This document shows, piece after piece, positions 14,201-26,200 of a stretch of DNA of 64,000 bases. The notes below the pieces were generated by a model. It saw only the letters and a program-made list of their open reading frames with translations, was not told the DNA's origin and made no database searches. The position numbers were made by a program, and so were the translations under genes. Origin of the DNA: Puffinus mauretanicus (taxonomy: Eukaryota; Chordata; Aves; Procellariiformes; Procellariidae). How positions within the stretch are numbered: the first letter of the stretch is position 1; each line of letters opens with the position of its first letter. The stretch covers positions 682,001-746,000 of the forward strand of contig JAJKFH010003821.1 in the NCBI GenBank assembly GCA_023333565.1, given 5' to 3'.

Positions 14201-17200
14201 CTGAAAGGTCCTTTTTAAACTTCTGGCAGGCTCCTTTCTCGCTTAATGGAAAACAAATTGGGAGTAATTCCACCAGCAGCAATGGCAATAGGCCTTGAGA
14301 AGCAGGCAGCTTCTACTTATTGCACATATGGAATCCTATTACCTTGTAGGACTGCTTCTTGAAAAAAGCTAGGGAGATTAAAACAGGCTTTTTGGATGGA
14401 CATCTGTTATTGCACTGACTCGCTGTACTACTTGCTTTGCTACAGCCATGCAGAAGACTCTGCAGTAGCAAGCCGAAAAAGCAAGCAAATATTTTCCTGT
14501 TGACCAGAGAAGACGCAAGGCAGAAGTGGCTTCCAGCCCCCTTGGTAGTCTCTGGATTTCAGGTTACTGCAAGGACTGAAGTAGTCCACCGGGAGAAAGA
14601 AACTCTTCAGGGCTCTCTGTATCGCAGCAGCAGCCTCCCAGGAGAATTGCCTGCGATCTGGGACAAAATACAAGAAAACAATTGAGGAGATGGTCAGTGA
14701 TAAGGGAGAGACAGACTGACTTGCTGTTTCTTATCTTAGTGGCTTGGTGCAGGTGCTGGATAAATCAGCATGGTTAGTCCATTGCAGTCAGTCGCCCTGG
14801 AGTTTTTCATACCCACAAAAGCTCGGCATTGATCTGTGCAGGAAAGGCTGGGAAGCAGCATGGAGAAGAAGAGCCAGCATCACTATGCCCGCATCTCCGT
14901 TGGCAAACAGCGCTTGTTCTCATCACTGGTGCTCCAGCGGATGCAGAAACCTTTTCTTCCAGCGCGGTTTCCTGCAACGGTGCTCTGTCAAGTTCCTGGT
15001 GGCCTAGGGCTACAACCTGAGCATTGCTTGATCTGGAGCTTGCTCCATGACAGATAAAAATAGGGGTTGAGCTCCAGCCAAGCCGTCTAAGCGGTGAGGG
15101 TGCAGCCTCCTTAGCCTGTTACGGCTTGTGACTCCCGGTAGCTCTGGTGCGAGATGGATAACCACACCTACGGGCGGGCGAGTAAGCAGGGTCATGCTGC
15201 CTGGGTCCCACCTACCGTGATGTCTTGTGGCGCAGGGGAATAGCTTGCCCAGGGTTTGCTTCCTGCTGAGGGGAGGTGAAGGAAAGACGCCTGACCAAAC
15301 CCATCCCACAAATTTGGCAGCAGCAGAAACGTAGTGCTGTGTTGGCCAGGCTGCGGGAAGGCGGCTACCTGCGAGCCCAGGCCTGCGTGGAGAATGGCGT
15401 GCGCGCTGCTGTACGCTTACCGAGCAAGCTCTCCCAGCTAGTGGTGAGAGGTACGGCCCAAAACCGTCATAAACCAGACCCTCTGCAGTAGGTCCTAGGA
15501 AGGTGAAGGCATATTAGGAAGTAGTAACCTTGACTGGACTTTCTGTCATATCCTTTGTCATCTTCTAGTCCTAACTTCTCTACTTGTTCCCTCTGTCAGT
15601 CTCCTTCCTGTCCTCTGCTTTCTCACGCCCCCTCGCAGACGAGCAGATTCTTCGGATACCGAGACGCCGTGTGTCATGAGCGCAAAGTGCATGCGCTTCT
15701 GCAGTTCCGTCGATTGCTAACAAGGCTGAGTTCAACGCAAGAGATGATAGTTACACGGCACAGCTTCCCAAAACCCTGCTTTGTCTGCAGTTAAGAGTTG
15801 CTGGAAGCCAAGTATCCCACGTCTGCCGCAAGCCCTGCGCTTGAAGCAGGGCAAGCTCACGGGGGTGTAAATATTAACTGCAGATCTGCAGCTAATCAAC
15901 CCTGCCTTCCCTAGTAAGCCATGCACAACAGGTTTTTTAAAGAGAATATAACCATGAAATAATTGCAACATTAGGAGGACATTCTGTGGTGAAGGAATGA
16001 TTAATTTTTATTCTGCCCGGTCTTGCTCTCTCAGTTCCCTAATATCCACAGTAAATTACTTCAGCTTTCAAACTTACGAAGTGTTCTTACGTTAGATAAT
16101 TGTTCTAAACGCAGCACTTCACTGGAAATCAAGCTTCGTTTTTCCTCCTTCATATATCACCCATTATAGCATACCTGGCAGTTCGGGTAATGGCCTGTGA
16201 AGCGCAACAGAAACCAAACTATCCGTCTGTACCTACCCCTTCTCTGAAGTGCTGACAAGAAGAAAGATGCCTGTAGATAAATTCAGCACGTATGACTTAG
16301 GAGACACAAGTGGAACATTAAAGGCCATTTTTACAATGTAATTAATATACTGTAGCATTAAAGCAATATTTACCTAATGACAGAAGTCTTCTCTTCATGC
16401 TTTCCACTGCTGGTCTGCCCACGATAAAATATTGTTGGAATCCGCCTCCACCCCCCTCAGCAGAAAGTAGCTGCGGACAAGTTTGGCGGTGAACACGTTC
16501 GCTCACAGAGGTTACCCGCAGCGCAGCTCTCCTGGGCGGCTTCTATCAGCAGCCGGCGGCGAAGCCCCTTTCCAGCATCCGAGTTTGCATGAGGGCCTGG
16601 CAGAGGAATGTGCTCCTCCGCTCGCGGCCAGCGCCAGTAAATCACAGCGTGACGGGCTCACCGCCCCGCTGCTGAACTTTTAACTTGAAGCTCTAGCAGG
16701 GCGCTGAGCAGCTCCGGCTACATGACACGGAGCTGTGAAAGTAAATCACTTCGCTGGGAACAAGGGGAAGTCCAGCATATTGTTTTGCAGACTTTGCCTA
16801 CAGCTTCTTTGCAGTATAAGCATCGAATATATACACCCGGGAAAGCAATTAGAGAGAGATGGACTTCCAGCGCAGAGCTCACCCTTACCCCATCCCAGAG
16901 GATGAAGAGGTTGCACACAAGGTCGCTCCTGATGCCCACAACTCTGCAGGAAATGAAGGCGAGAAACCAGTGTCAAAATTGCAACGTAGGCACAGTGAGA
17001 TAAAACTCTACAAAGAGTTTTGTGACTTTTATGCAAGATTGTAAGTTCGTTCTGTTCGGCTTCGGGGTGTAACTATGGTGACATTACTGGCATATTGTAC
17101 ATATGTATTTTATTAGCTGAGCTCCGGGCAGGCTGTGTAAGCCGTTCTGTAATGCAACCTTTGCCACTGTTCTGCTTGATACATTGCCAGTTGTAATCGT

Positions 17201-20200
17201 CAACTAAAATTTGAGCTGTTGCTTTAAACTTCATCAGAAATTTTTATTGGCAGTTGAAACGGCGTTGGAATTTGTCAAGTAGTCTCCCCGACTTTAGGTT
17301 GTTTGCCTATTATTTTGGGCAAACTGCTTCACTAATGCAGAAGTATTACGTACATCGCTGTTTTTGCATATATGATGTGTTTCAAAGTGAAGTACTTTTG
17401 CATACTGAGGCAGAAAGCTTTATGTTTTCATTTGCTTTTGAACTTTGTTTCATGTTTTTGCTTGGATTATACTTTACGTCTGGCAGCATTTAACATCCTT
17501 ATGCTTGAGAACTGTTGAGGTGATGATGAAAGATCCCAGTTTCTGTTGGGATCTTCATTTAGGTCGATAAGGAGGACAGGTGAAGTGACTGAGGTTTTCC
17601 CCCACAGAAAGCATACACAATCCATGGAGACCATCAGCGAGCTTGATAGTTAACCACAGTTTATACGTATAATCACTGCTGTTTGTCCATAGGCTTGTCT
17701 GTTATGTATGGGATAGACCATCCTCCATCTCATCTCCTTGTGAAATTTGCCCACTGGTTGTTTCACCGAGAGGGCGGTGAATATTTGGGTAGCAGTTACT
17801 GTTTTCCTCTTCTGCAAAGATCTCTAGAGAGAGAGTCAAAAAAAAAAAAAGCCAGCTAATAATAACTGGTCAGATGTGACCTTGCTTAGGGCTATTCTGT
17901 GAGACAGTGTAAGAAATAGATAAAGCACATTCCTTTTTGAAACACGCGCTAGGTGTTCTCTTGCTCCCTCAGATGCTGTGCAAGGAATGAATTCAGTTCC
18001 TGTTGAACCTGGTGGGAGCCAAGAGGTCTTATCCCCTTTGGGGGAAAGGCTTGGCATCTTGCAGAGGACTGAGGGCTCTGCACTTACAGGCGCACCATGA
18101 TAGCTCTATCAAGATGTGTGCATGCGTGCGCGTGTGTTTAAAATAACGTCAGTTGTTTAATAAGCTTCCAGATAGATGTTTGAGTCAGTGGTTTTGTCAG
18201 CTGTGGTCAGGTTGTAATGAAACTAGACCATTGCCCTGTATTTGCTCTCTGTCAAATGGTATTAGGGCAGAGAGGTGATCTTGAAAGGTATAGCTTTGAG
18301 AGTCTAGATACGAGTAGGAAAATGCTTGCAAAGGAAAAATCAAATAAGTCTTCTTCTGGCCTTAATTAACTGAAACACAGCTGTACTGTCTGCGGCAGAT
18401 GTGGACACAATCCTAGTGAAGTAGCCAATTCCTCTGATATTTTGCAGCTACTGAGCTGTCATTTTATGGTCACGTGCCTTTGAGAAGCAACCAAGGTTAC
18501 AATTTGAGTAATTTTTGCATTCCTGGCATGGGGTTGCCAGCTTGTGTTGGCCTGCGTGTGGGTCGCAGTGGGCAGCCGGAGCATTCCGACCCTCCCCTTT
18601 GGCCCTGGACCGACACCGGCATGCCGTGAGCTGACCTCCCTGAGATGAACCCTAACAAACCAACCAAAAATCCCATGGCTTCAAACTAAATTTGTAAAAT
18701 GACTTCAAGCTATGTGAAGCTTATATGAGGAATAACTGTTTCCCTGCTCTGGTTTTCAGTAATATCTACCAGACTAGATACCGTATACTCTTTCACATTG
18801 CTTATTTAGAGCTTTTGAACCAATGCTGTTAAATATATTTTAGAATTAGGAATTATTTTGGAATTATCATTTATGTTTTCCTATGTGATGCCAGTCCTCA
18901 GTTATTGTTAGTATTTGCCCTTGTTTTCTGTAATTCTAATGTATTTCATAATTTTTATAGTTCTTCTTTGAATTGCCTGCCTTTTCTCATCATAAAAAGC
19001 CTATGAATGTATCTGTAATAACGACATTTCTGTTTGGTTTTTTGAATTAATAGTTATTAGAGTGCATTGTGGGGGTTTTGTTTCTAAAGGATTTGGGAGC
19101 AGGGAAAATGGCAGTTTTATTTCTGAGGGGATGCCACAAGTCATTAAGTCCATTAAAAAACTTGTGTTGAGCAGCCTAGCGTTAGGCTGATGCAGTTGGC
19201 TTTGGGGGAAAAAAAGAGACCCACAACCAGTAGTGTTGCCTATTTGGGCTGATTTTCTTTCTTTGTTTTTTTTTTTTTTTTATGACAGCAACATGGCGAA
19301 CGCGCTTGCAAATGCCATCTGCGAGCGCTGCAGAGGTGGCTTTGCCCCTGCCGAGAAAATCGTCAACAGCAACGGTGAGCTGTACCACGAGCAGTGCTTC
19401 GTCTGCGCCCAGTGCTTTCAGCAGTTCCCCGAAGGGCTCTTTTACGAGGTAAGCGGGGCAGAGCCCCTCTCGCCCCCAGCCTTGGCCTTGCGCCTTCATT
19501 CCCACACCAGAAGTAGCTACGGGCAGATCAATAGCTTAGAAAGTTCTGTGGCAAGAATGGGGCTCCGAAAGGATATGCCCAATAGAGAGAGAAAAAAGCA
19601 GAAATGTTTCTGTGCCAATTTGGAGGACATTAGTGTGTATAAACTTATTTAAATATGTAGCCTGGTGTTATCAGAACTGAGAAAAGAACTGCTGGAGATT
19701 TCTCTCTCAGTGCAGACTTTTTCCCCTGGAATCTGTGAAGACAATCTATATATCATACCAGAAATACAAAGAAAGCATACTTCTTAGAGGAGAACAGTCA
19801 TATAGAAGGAAACTCCAGCATCCTGCGGTCCATAGGAGGTTTATTGCTGAGTTGAGTGGGGCCAGCATGGCATGTGAAGAGTTGCTTGTAGACATGACCT
19901 GCAAGTCAGCATGCTGAGATCAGGGTGTGCGGAGAGCCCAAACCAGACGGGGCCTATGTAAGGTCAACTCTAGGTTTAACGAACTGGAGCATTCAAAATT
20001 AGTAGCTTTTACACCCTTTCAAGGGTTAAAACCCGCTCTCACTTATAATTCTCAGCCCCAGGTAGATTGCCCTCAGCTCAGATGGGTATTTTGATATAGG
20101 TGTCAGTTTTCTTTCACCTTCCCCTATCATGGGGATTCAGGATGTGGCTCAGCTATCTCAAGCACAAAGTGGCTTTAGTGAAAGCTTTAGACTAGTTCAT

Positions 20201-23200
20201 AAAATATGAGGTGATTGGTATAAGGAAGGGTGGATGATGTGAGACAGGGAATTACTGTCTGAGAGATAAGGTCCTGCTCAAGTAGCTTGTAGTTCAACTT
20301 GCAGTAGCGGTTACAGGACTTACGTCATACCGTGATCTGAAAAGGAAGGTGCGCAGTGTGTTAAAAGCACAATGCTGTGCTCTCACAAACAATGTGCCAT
20401 CCTTGCGGCAAGAGCACAACAGTTTATCTTCCACAGTAGTATTTCTAATTTTAGAGAGCCACGTTACGTGGTGATGAGGAGAGGCTGAGGGAGGAGCGTG
20501 GATTGGAAAAGAGACTGGCAAAGGGGATTCCTTTCTCTTACCTTGTTTGAGGATCAAAAGACTTTTCAGTGCTGTAGGGATAGTGTTGCACAAATTGTGG
20601 TAAATGAGCCACTAGTGTTCCATAAGACATCAAAAGGTGAGCTGCAAAGCAGTAGCAATTAAATAAAAACAAAGCAAAACACCCCCTAGATACTTACACA
20701 TTGCATTACAATTGTTAATATATACTGAGCTGCTGCCTGCTTGCAGGCATGGTAAGGAGTCCATCCTGACATGTTAAGACCTGAGGCAAACGTAAAGTGA
20801 TACAAATGTTTTAAAACTAAAATATCTGTAATTGTGTTAATAAAATTGTCTTAAAACAATAAAACATATTTTCTCTAAATAATGAGTACTTTATTCATCC
20901 TTTTTCTGACTCAAAAAACAGTGAGACATTCCAAGGACCTCTTTCAGAAAGTTGAATGGTCCTTTGTTATAGATAAAAGTTTGCGAAATCCTGCTCTAGG
21001 CAGCCTGTATCTCCTAGGGGATGGACAAGGACCACAATGGAAAGAAAGTCTTACTTTTGCACCTAGTTCAGGAATATTACAACCTCTCTGTTGCTCACGG
21101 GTGGCCATACCGGAATTCTCCTTGGCAGGGGCAAGTATCCTGGTGGTGTTTAGATATATTGGATGTAGGCATTTTGCTTCCTACTGCTACCTTGTTAACA
21201 TTCATATTCATTATGGTTGATCTTTGAGCACTCTCTTACTGCAAAGTGGTGCTCCCTGTTAAAGACAGTAAGTCAGAAGTGAGTGTTGATAGACTGTCTT
21301 GGGAATGAAAATAGCTCCATGTATTAAGTATGTTTTGATTTACGTTGCTAGGGTTTTTTTCAGGCTGGGTAGATACTTTGTTCTTGAGAAATGTCACATA
21401 GAAAGGGAAAAGTTTCAGTTAAGAACAGACACTTTTTGCCACAGCTATTGTAGAGGTAAAATAACTGTGATGAGGATTAAATTAATATGTAAATACTTGC
21501 ATGTGGCTTGAACTTTACATCACCCTTTGTCGTAGTTTAACCCCAGCCGGCTTGCTCACTCCCCCCCGGTGGGATGGGGGAGAGAATCAGAAGGGTAAAA
21601 GTGAGAAAACTCATGGGTTGAGGTAAAGACAGTTCAATAGGTAAAGCAAAAGCCGCGGACGCAAGCAAAGGAAAACAAGGAATGCATTCACTCCTTCCCA
21701 TCTCCAGGCATCTCCAGGAAAGCAGGGCTCCTTCACGTGTAACGGTTACTTGGGAAGACAAACGCCATCACTCCGACCGTCCCCCCCTTCCTTCTTCTTC
21801 CCCCAGCCTGACATATGCTGAGTATGATGTCATATGGTATGGAATACCCCATTGGCCAGTTGGGTTAGCTGGCTCCCAGCTATGCTCCCTCCCAGCTTCT
21901 TGTGCACCTGGCAGAGCATGGGAAGCTGAAAAGTCCTTGCCCAGTGTAAACACTCCTTAGCAACAACTAAAACATCCGTGTGTTATCAACATTATTCTCA
22001 TACTAAATCTAAAACATAGCACTATACCAACTACTAGGAAGAAAATTAACTCTATCCCAGCCAAAACCAAGACACCTTTTTGCCTCTAGCCCTTCTAGTG
22101 TCCACCACAAGATCTTGCAGTTTCTCTCCGCACCAGCAAGTCTGTCTGCTGCTGTTGAACAGAGGTACTTTTTGGTCTGTTTAAGCCCTCTGACAGTCTT
22201 CAGGTGATGGCTCATAAATCTTACCCAGCCTTCCTCCCCATCTATACTGGCCTGTCCTGGGCATCTTCTAGAGAGTAGAGAGGTCAGTGGGTATCTGTGC
22301 TGTCCCAGTCCTCATGCCTTTGGGGCTGTTTCAGCTGGGGAATCTTCGGCAGGGTCTTCTCCTCTGTCTCTGCACCCTTCAGGGTGTCCACGCGTGTCCC
22401 GTGCTGCCAGAAAGATTCTCACTTAGTACTGAAGTGGCCAGTGAGATGATCGCAGTGGAAACCCCAACATGTTTCCTGGTGGTGCTGCTCAGGGAGAAGG
22501 GTGGACAAGGGCACAGCTTGCTCTTCTTTCATTCGACACCTGTAGTAGAAATGAGAACGTACTGGGTGACAGTGTTTGGGGGAGAGGGAGGGACAGCCCT
22601 AAGCAGGTAAAGAGTGGGCTTAGGTTGGCCAGTGCTCCGGTGATGGCTGACGGTGCTCTGAGGACTTGAGATGATCTGTATCACTGTCAAGAAAAAGTGA
22701 CTGGAGAAGTGGGGCAGAAAGGGTATCTTCCTCTGACTGGCTTAATGCATTCTTTGAGAAGATGGATGCATTTGGAGACCAGGTAACATGTTTTTCTGAG
22801 CAGGTTCCCCGTGGGTAAACGCAGGCATTGTTGGTTGCCCAGCATGAGTTTGTGTTTATTCTGTGCCTGATTTAGCTAAGCTAGTGCTTCTTGGAAATGA
22901 TTTCCAGCTCTTAGCAATCGGGAAGTCAAACATTCTTCCTCTGCCTATCGCAAGCCTTGCAGAGTTCCCCCAGTTAGTCATTAAGCTGCTTATCACATTT
23001 GCCGTCAAATGCTGCCATGATAAGCTTTCACGCTGTGTTCCATGGGTGGGGGCTGAAGTGGTCAGGCCGAGGCAGGTCTCCTGCGCCGCGGGACGTGTCT
23101 CCGGGCTGCCTGCAGGGACCCCGATCAGCACAGCTCGCCGTGGTCTGGCACCGGAGCTGAGCCACTTGCAGGCACAAGAGGGGCAGTGCCCATCCGCAGC

Positions 23201-26200
23201 TTGGAGTTTGCACAACGTAGCCACGTTGGGCGCCAAAAAGGACTGTTGTGGTTTAACCTGGCAGCAGCCAAATACCACGCAGCCGCTCGCTCACCCCCCC
23301 GCCAGGTGGGATGGGGGAGAGAATCGGAAGGGTAGAAGTGAGAAAAACTCGTGGGTTGAGATAAAGACAGTTTAATAGGGAAAGCAAAAGCCGCGCACGC
23401 AAGCAAAGCAGAACAAGGAATTCATTCACCACTCCCCATCGGCAGGCAGGTGTTCAGCCATCGCCAGGAAAGCAGGGCTCCATCACGCGTAACGGTTACT
23501 TGGGAAGACAAACGCCATCACTCCGAACGCCCCCCACTTCCTTCTTCTTCACCCAGCCTTATATGCTGAGCATGACGTCATATGGTATGGAATAGCCTAT
23601 TGGCCAACTGGGCCAGCCGTCCTGGCCACGGTCCCTCCCAGCCCCCTGCACATCTGGCAGGGCATGGGAAGACAAAGAGTCCTTGACTAGCATAAACAAT
23701 ACCTAGCAACAACCAAAACATCAGTGTGTCATCAACATTATTCTCACACTACATCCAAAACACAGCACTATACCAGTTAATAGGAAGAAAATCAACTCCA
23801 TCCCAGCCAAAACCAGGACACCATGTTAGAAATGATAATAGGGATTCATAACCAGCCAGTGTTGGTCTTGTTGCATAAGGGTGTAAGCGAGAGCTGTGTG
23901 CCTAATGTTGCATGGGAACTGTGGGTTTAGGACCTGCTGGGGTATATTTGTGTTCCAGTTTGCTCAGTATCATCAGTTTAGCATGTTTTCTTATGCGCTC
24001 AGCCTAAACAGAAATAAGCACAAGCACATGCCAGCAGAGTTTCCGAACTCGCTGTGCTTTGCTGTCAGATGTGAAGTGGTAGCAATTCTGGTCTGCTTTT
24101 ACTCCACCATCGGGAAGCCATGTATTCATGGCTGACAACAGGTAGCAGCACGTAGTCCTACACTAATAGCAGAACAGCCGGCTTAAATGGAGAGCTTCGG
24201 TGGCAGCGTGCTCAGAGGGACAGGTTGGCCCCACAGTAATCAGTCAGTGGGCATTTCCTCCAACCCACGTTACTCTCAGGTCCAAGAATGGCTCCTCCCT
24301 ACTAGAGGTTGCCCGTGTCTCCCACTGGGGAGTGTGGGCAGCTCACCTTCAGACAGGGGAGGTCAGGAGAGATGAGTCCTACCCCTGGTCCAGCTGTTCG
24401 TTAAGAGCCTCTTGCTGGGTGCTTTCAGAAGAAACCCAACCTGCTCTGCACTGTGCCGAGGTGGGGGAGATGGAAGGGCTTAGAGAGGCGCATCCCACAA
24501 TAGAAGAAATACAGCAAAATCCTTATGGACTACTCACAAGAGCTATAATTGGGGAATCTGTGTCACTGTTATTATTATCTTATCATAATAATAAAATGGA
24601 ATGGCACATGACTTTTGTCCTAAATGAGAGGGAGTGCCTTTCAGTTTGGGTTTTTTTCTAAAATGATTGTAATTACCTATAGGAAGACTAAAGGAAGGTG
24701 CAACTGCAATGCGCTTGTCAGATTTGTTTCTATTCCAATTGCACCTCAAGTGTTTTCTTAAAATGGGCTTTACCAGAAACTACCTTAGAGAAAGGGTCTT
24801 TAAAGACTGAGTTTTTGTGCAGGTCTTTCCACTAAGTTAGCTAAAAAAGTGGAGATCAGCTGGAGGTTATGTCACGGTGAAATGTTCTGTGCAGAGCCAT
24901 TTAACTCATGGACCTCCAGCATACAACAGTCAAATGTCCTTGCTTTTAAAATATGTGCTGTGGGATTTGTTACAGAAGCTCAAGGCTTTCTCTGACCGAT
25001 GAACTGCTGGGTCATCCACAAAAGGCAGCACAAATGAGCCGAGAAGGTTGAAAATGTAAACAAGACTGAATGGCAACCAACCTGCCTGACGCAAACCAGA
25101 GGGGAAGAAAACCTGTTTGGTCCGCCCAGATCAACATGTGGTGGCTCTGAAATCCAAGCAAACCTAAGCATCTCCCATTGGACCACCTGTTTACACAAAA
25201 CAGGAAGCTTTCGGATTTTTTTTAGTTGAAAAAGGATTTTATCCGGCAGAAAGCAAACACAATTCACAATGAACCAATAATTTCCATTACTGTTTGGGAA
25301 AGTAATAGCCCTCTGTCTCTCAATTTTTTTTTTTTAAAAAAGCTCCAATTAAAAAAGTCATCTATTTTAGAGTATTACACTGGAAAAACACTTGATAAAT
25401 TGCTAGCAGAGACTTCTGAAAGAGTCTGCATCAAGCACGTGTCTTTCTGTTCCTAGTAGGTGCAATTCAGGTTGGGCACAGGAATTAAGTTTCTGTCTCA
25501 AGTGTCCAGTGTCTTCTAGAGCGTTTCATTAGATCCCCATCCTGCCGGTGGCTCTGTATATGGCACGAATAATTGCTATACTTGTGTTATATTGGATCCT
25601 TGTAATTTCATAGTATAAAACAGGTAATCTTGAAGCACGTTGCTGTATTTTCTGTCCGTGCACCAAAACTTAGTTTGTGGGTAGTATTTTATGCTATTCA
25701 CTTTGGTTTGTCTTAGACCCAGTAAAAAGAAAGGAGTGGGGTTTCCTGCTATCCCCCTTCTTCCACTGCTTTAAACTGAGACATTCAAATCCAAACATTT
25801 TATAGCATACCTAATATTGTCTATCTGGTTTTGACATGCTAGTTGGCATTTGTGTCTAGTAATGATGTGCCTGAAGGTATCTAAACATTTCCCTTCATTT
25901 CAGGACATACTTGCCTACATGTTTTTACATATTCTTTGGCTAAGTTGCTAATGCAGTGCCGTAGAACTTTTTTTTTCCCATGTGTTTTTTTTCTATGTGA
26001 GCTTGAACTGCAGCTGAACTTCTCTAAGCTGTGAGAAAATTCAGATCCAAATCCCTTAAGATCGGTTACCCATTTCATCTGGACGATGTAGTAAACTTTG
26101 TTCCTTAAAATTTGGACTCGATGATCTTAAGGGTCTTTTCCAAACTAAATGATTCTATGATTCTATGAAATAAGCATCACGAAGGAGAAGCCTTATTTCC

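Larger units (their letters stand above)
1718..16858 (+). other. LIMS1: LIMS1 intron 1 (exon 1a side)
   Basis: About 15 kb with no coding exon recognised. It holds an antisense CR1 (11125-11726), runs of A (4020-4036) and T (9638-9659), a 7-bp AATTAAT-type repeat (4598-4623), and several GC/CpG-richer stretches (about 4140-4500, 13300-13850, 14870-15480). These stretches could be regulatory or could contain an undetected leader exon. The open frames there resemble no protein I know. Confidence 0.6.

Noticed and set aside
20472..20491. 20-bp match to the CR1 reverse transcriptase region (GATGAGGAGAGGCTGAGGGA)
   Set aside because: Too short and isolated; neighbouring sequence does not continue the match.
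22863..23375. 170-codon + strand open frame in LIMS1 intron 2
   Set aside because: It runs through the edge of an LTR in reverse orientation and matches no family; treated as chance.
21538..23820. One complete endogenous retrovirus bounded by the two LTRs
   Set aside because: Copy 1 has its own target duplication on both sides and the interval shows no retroviral genes.
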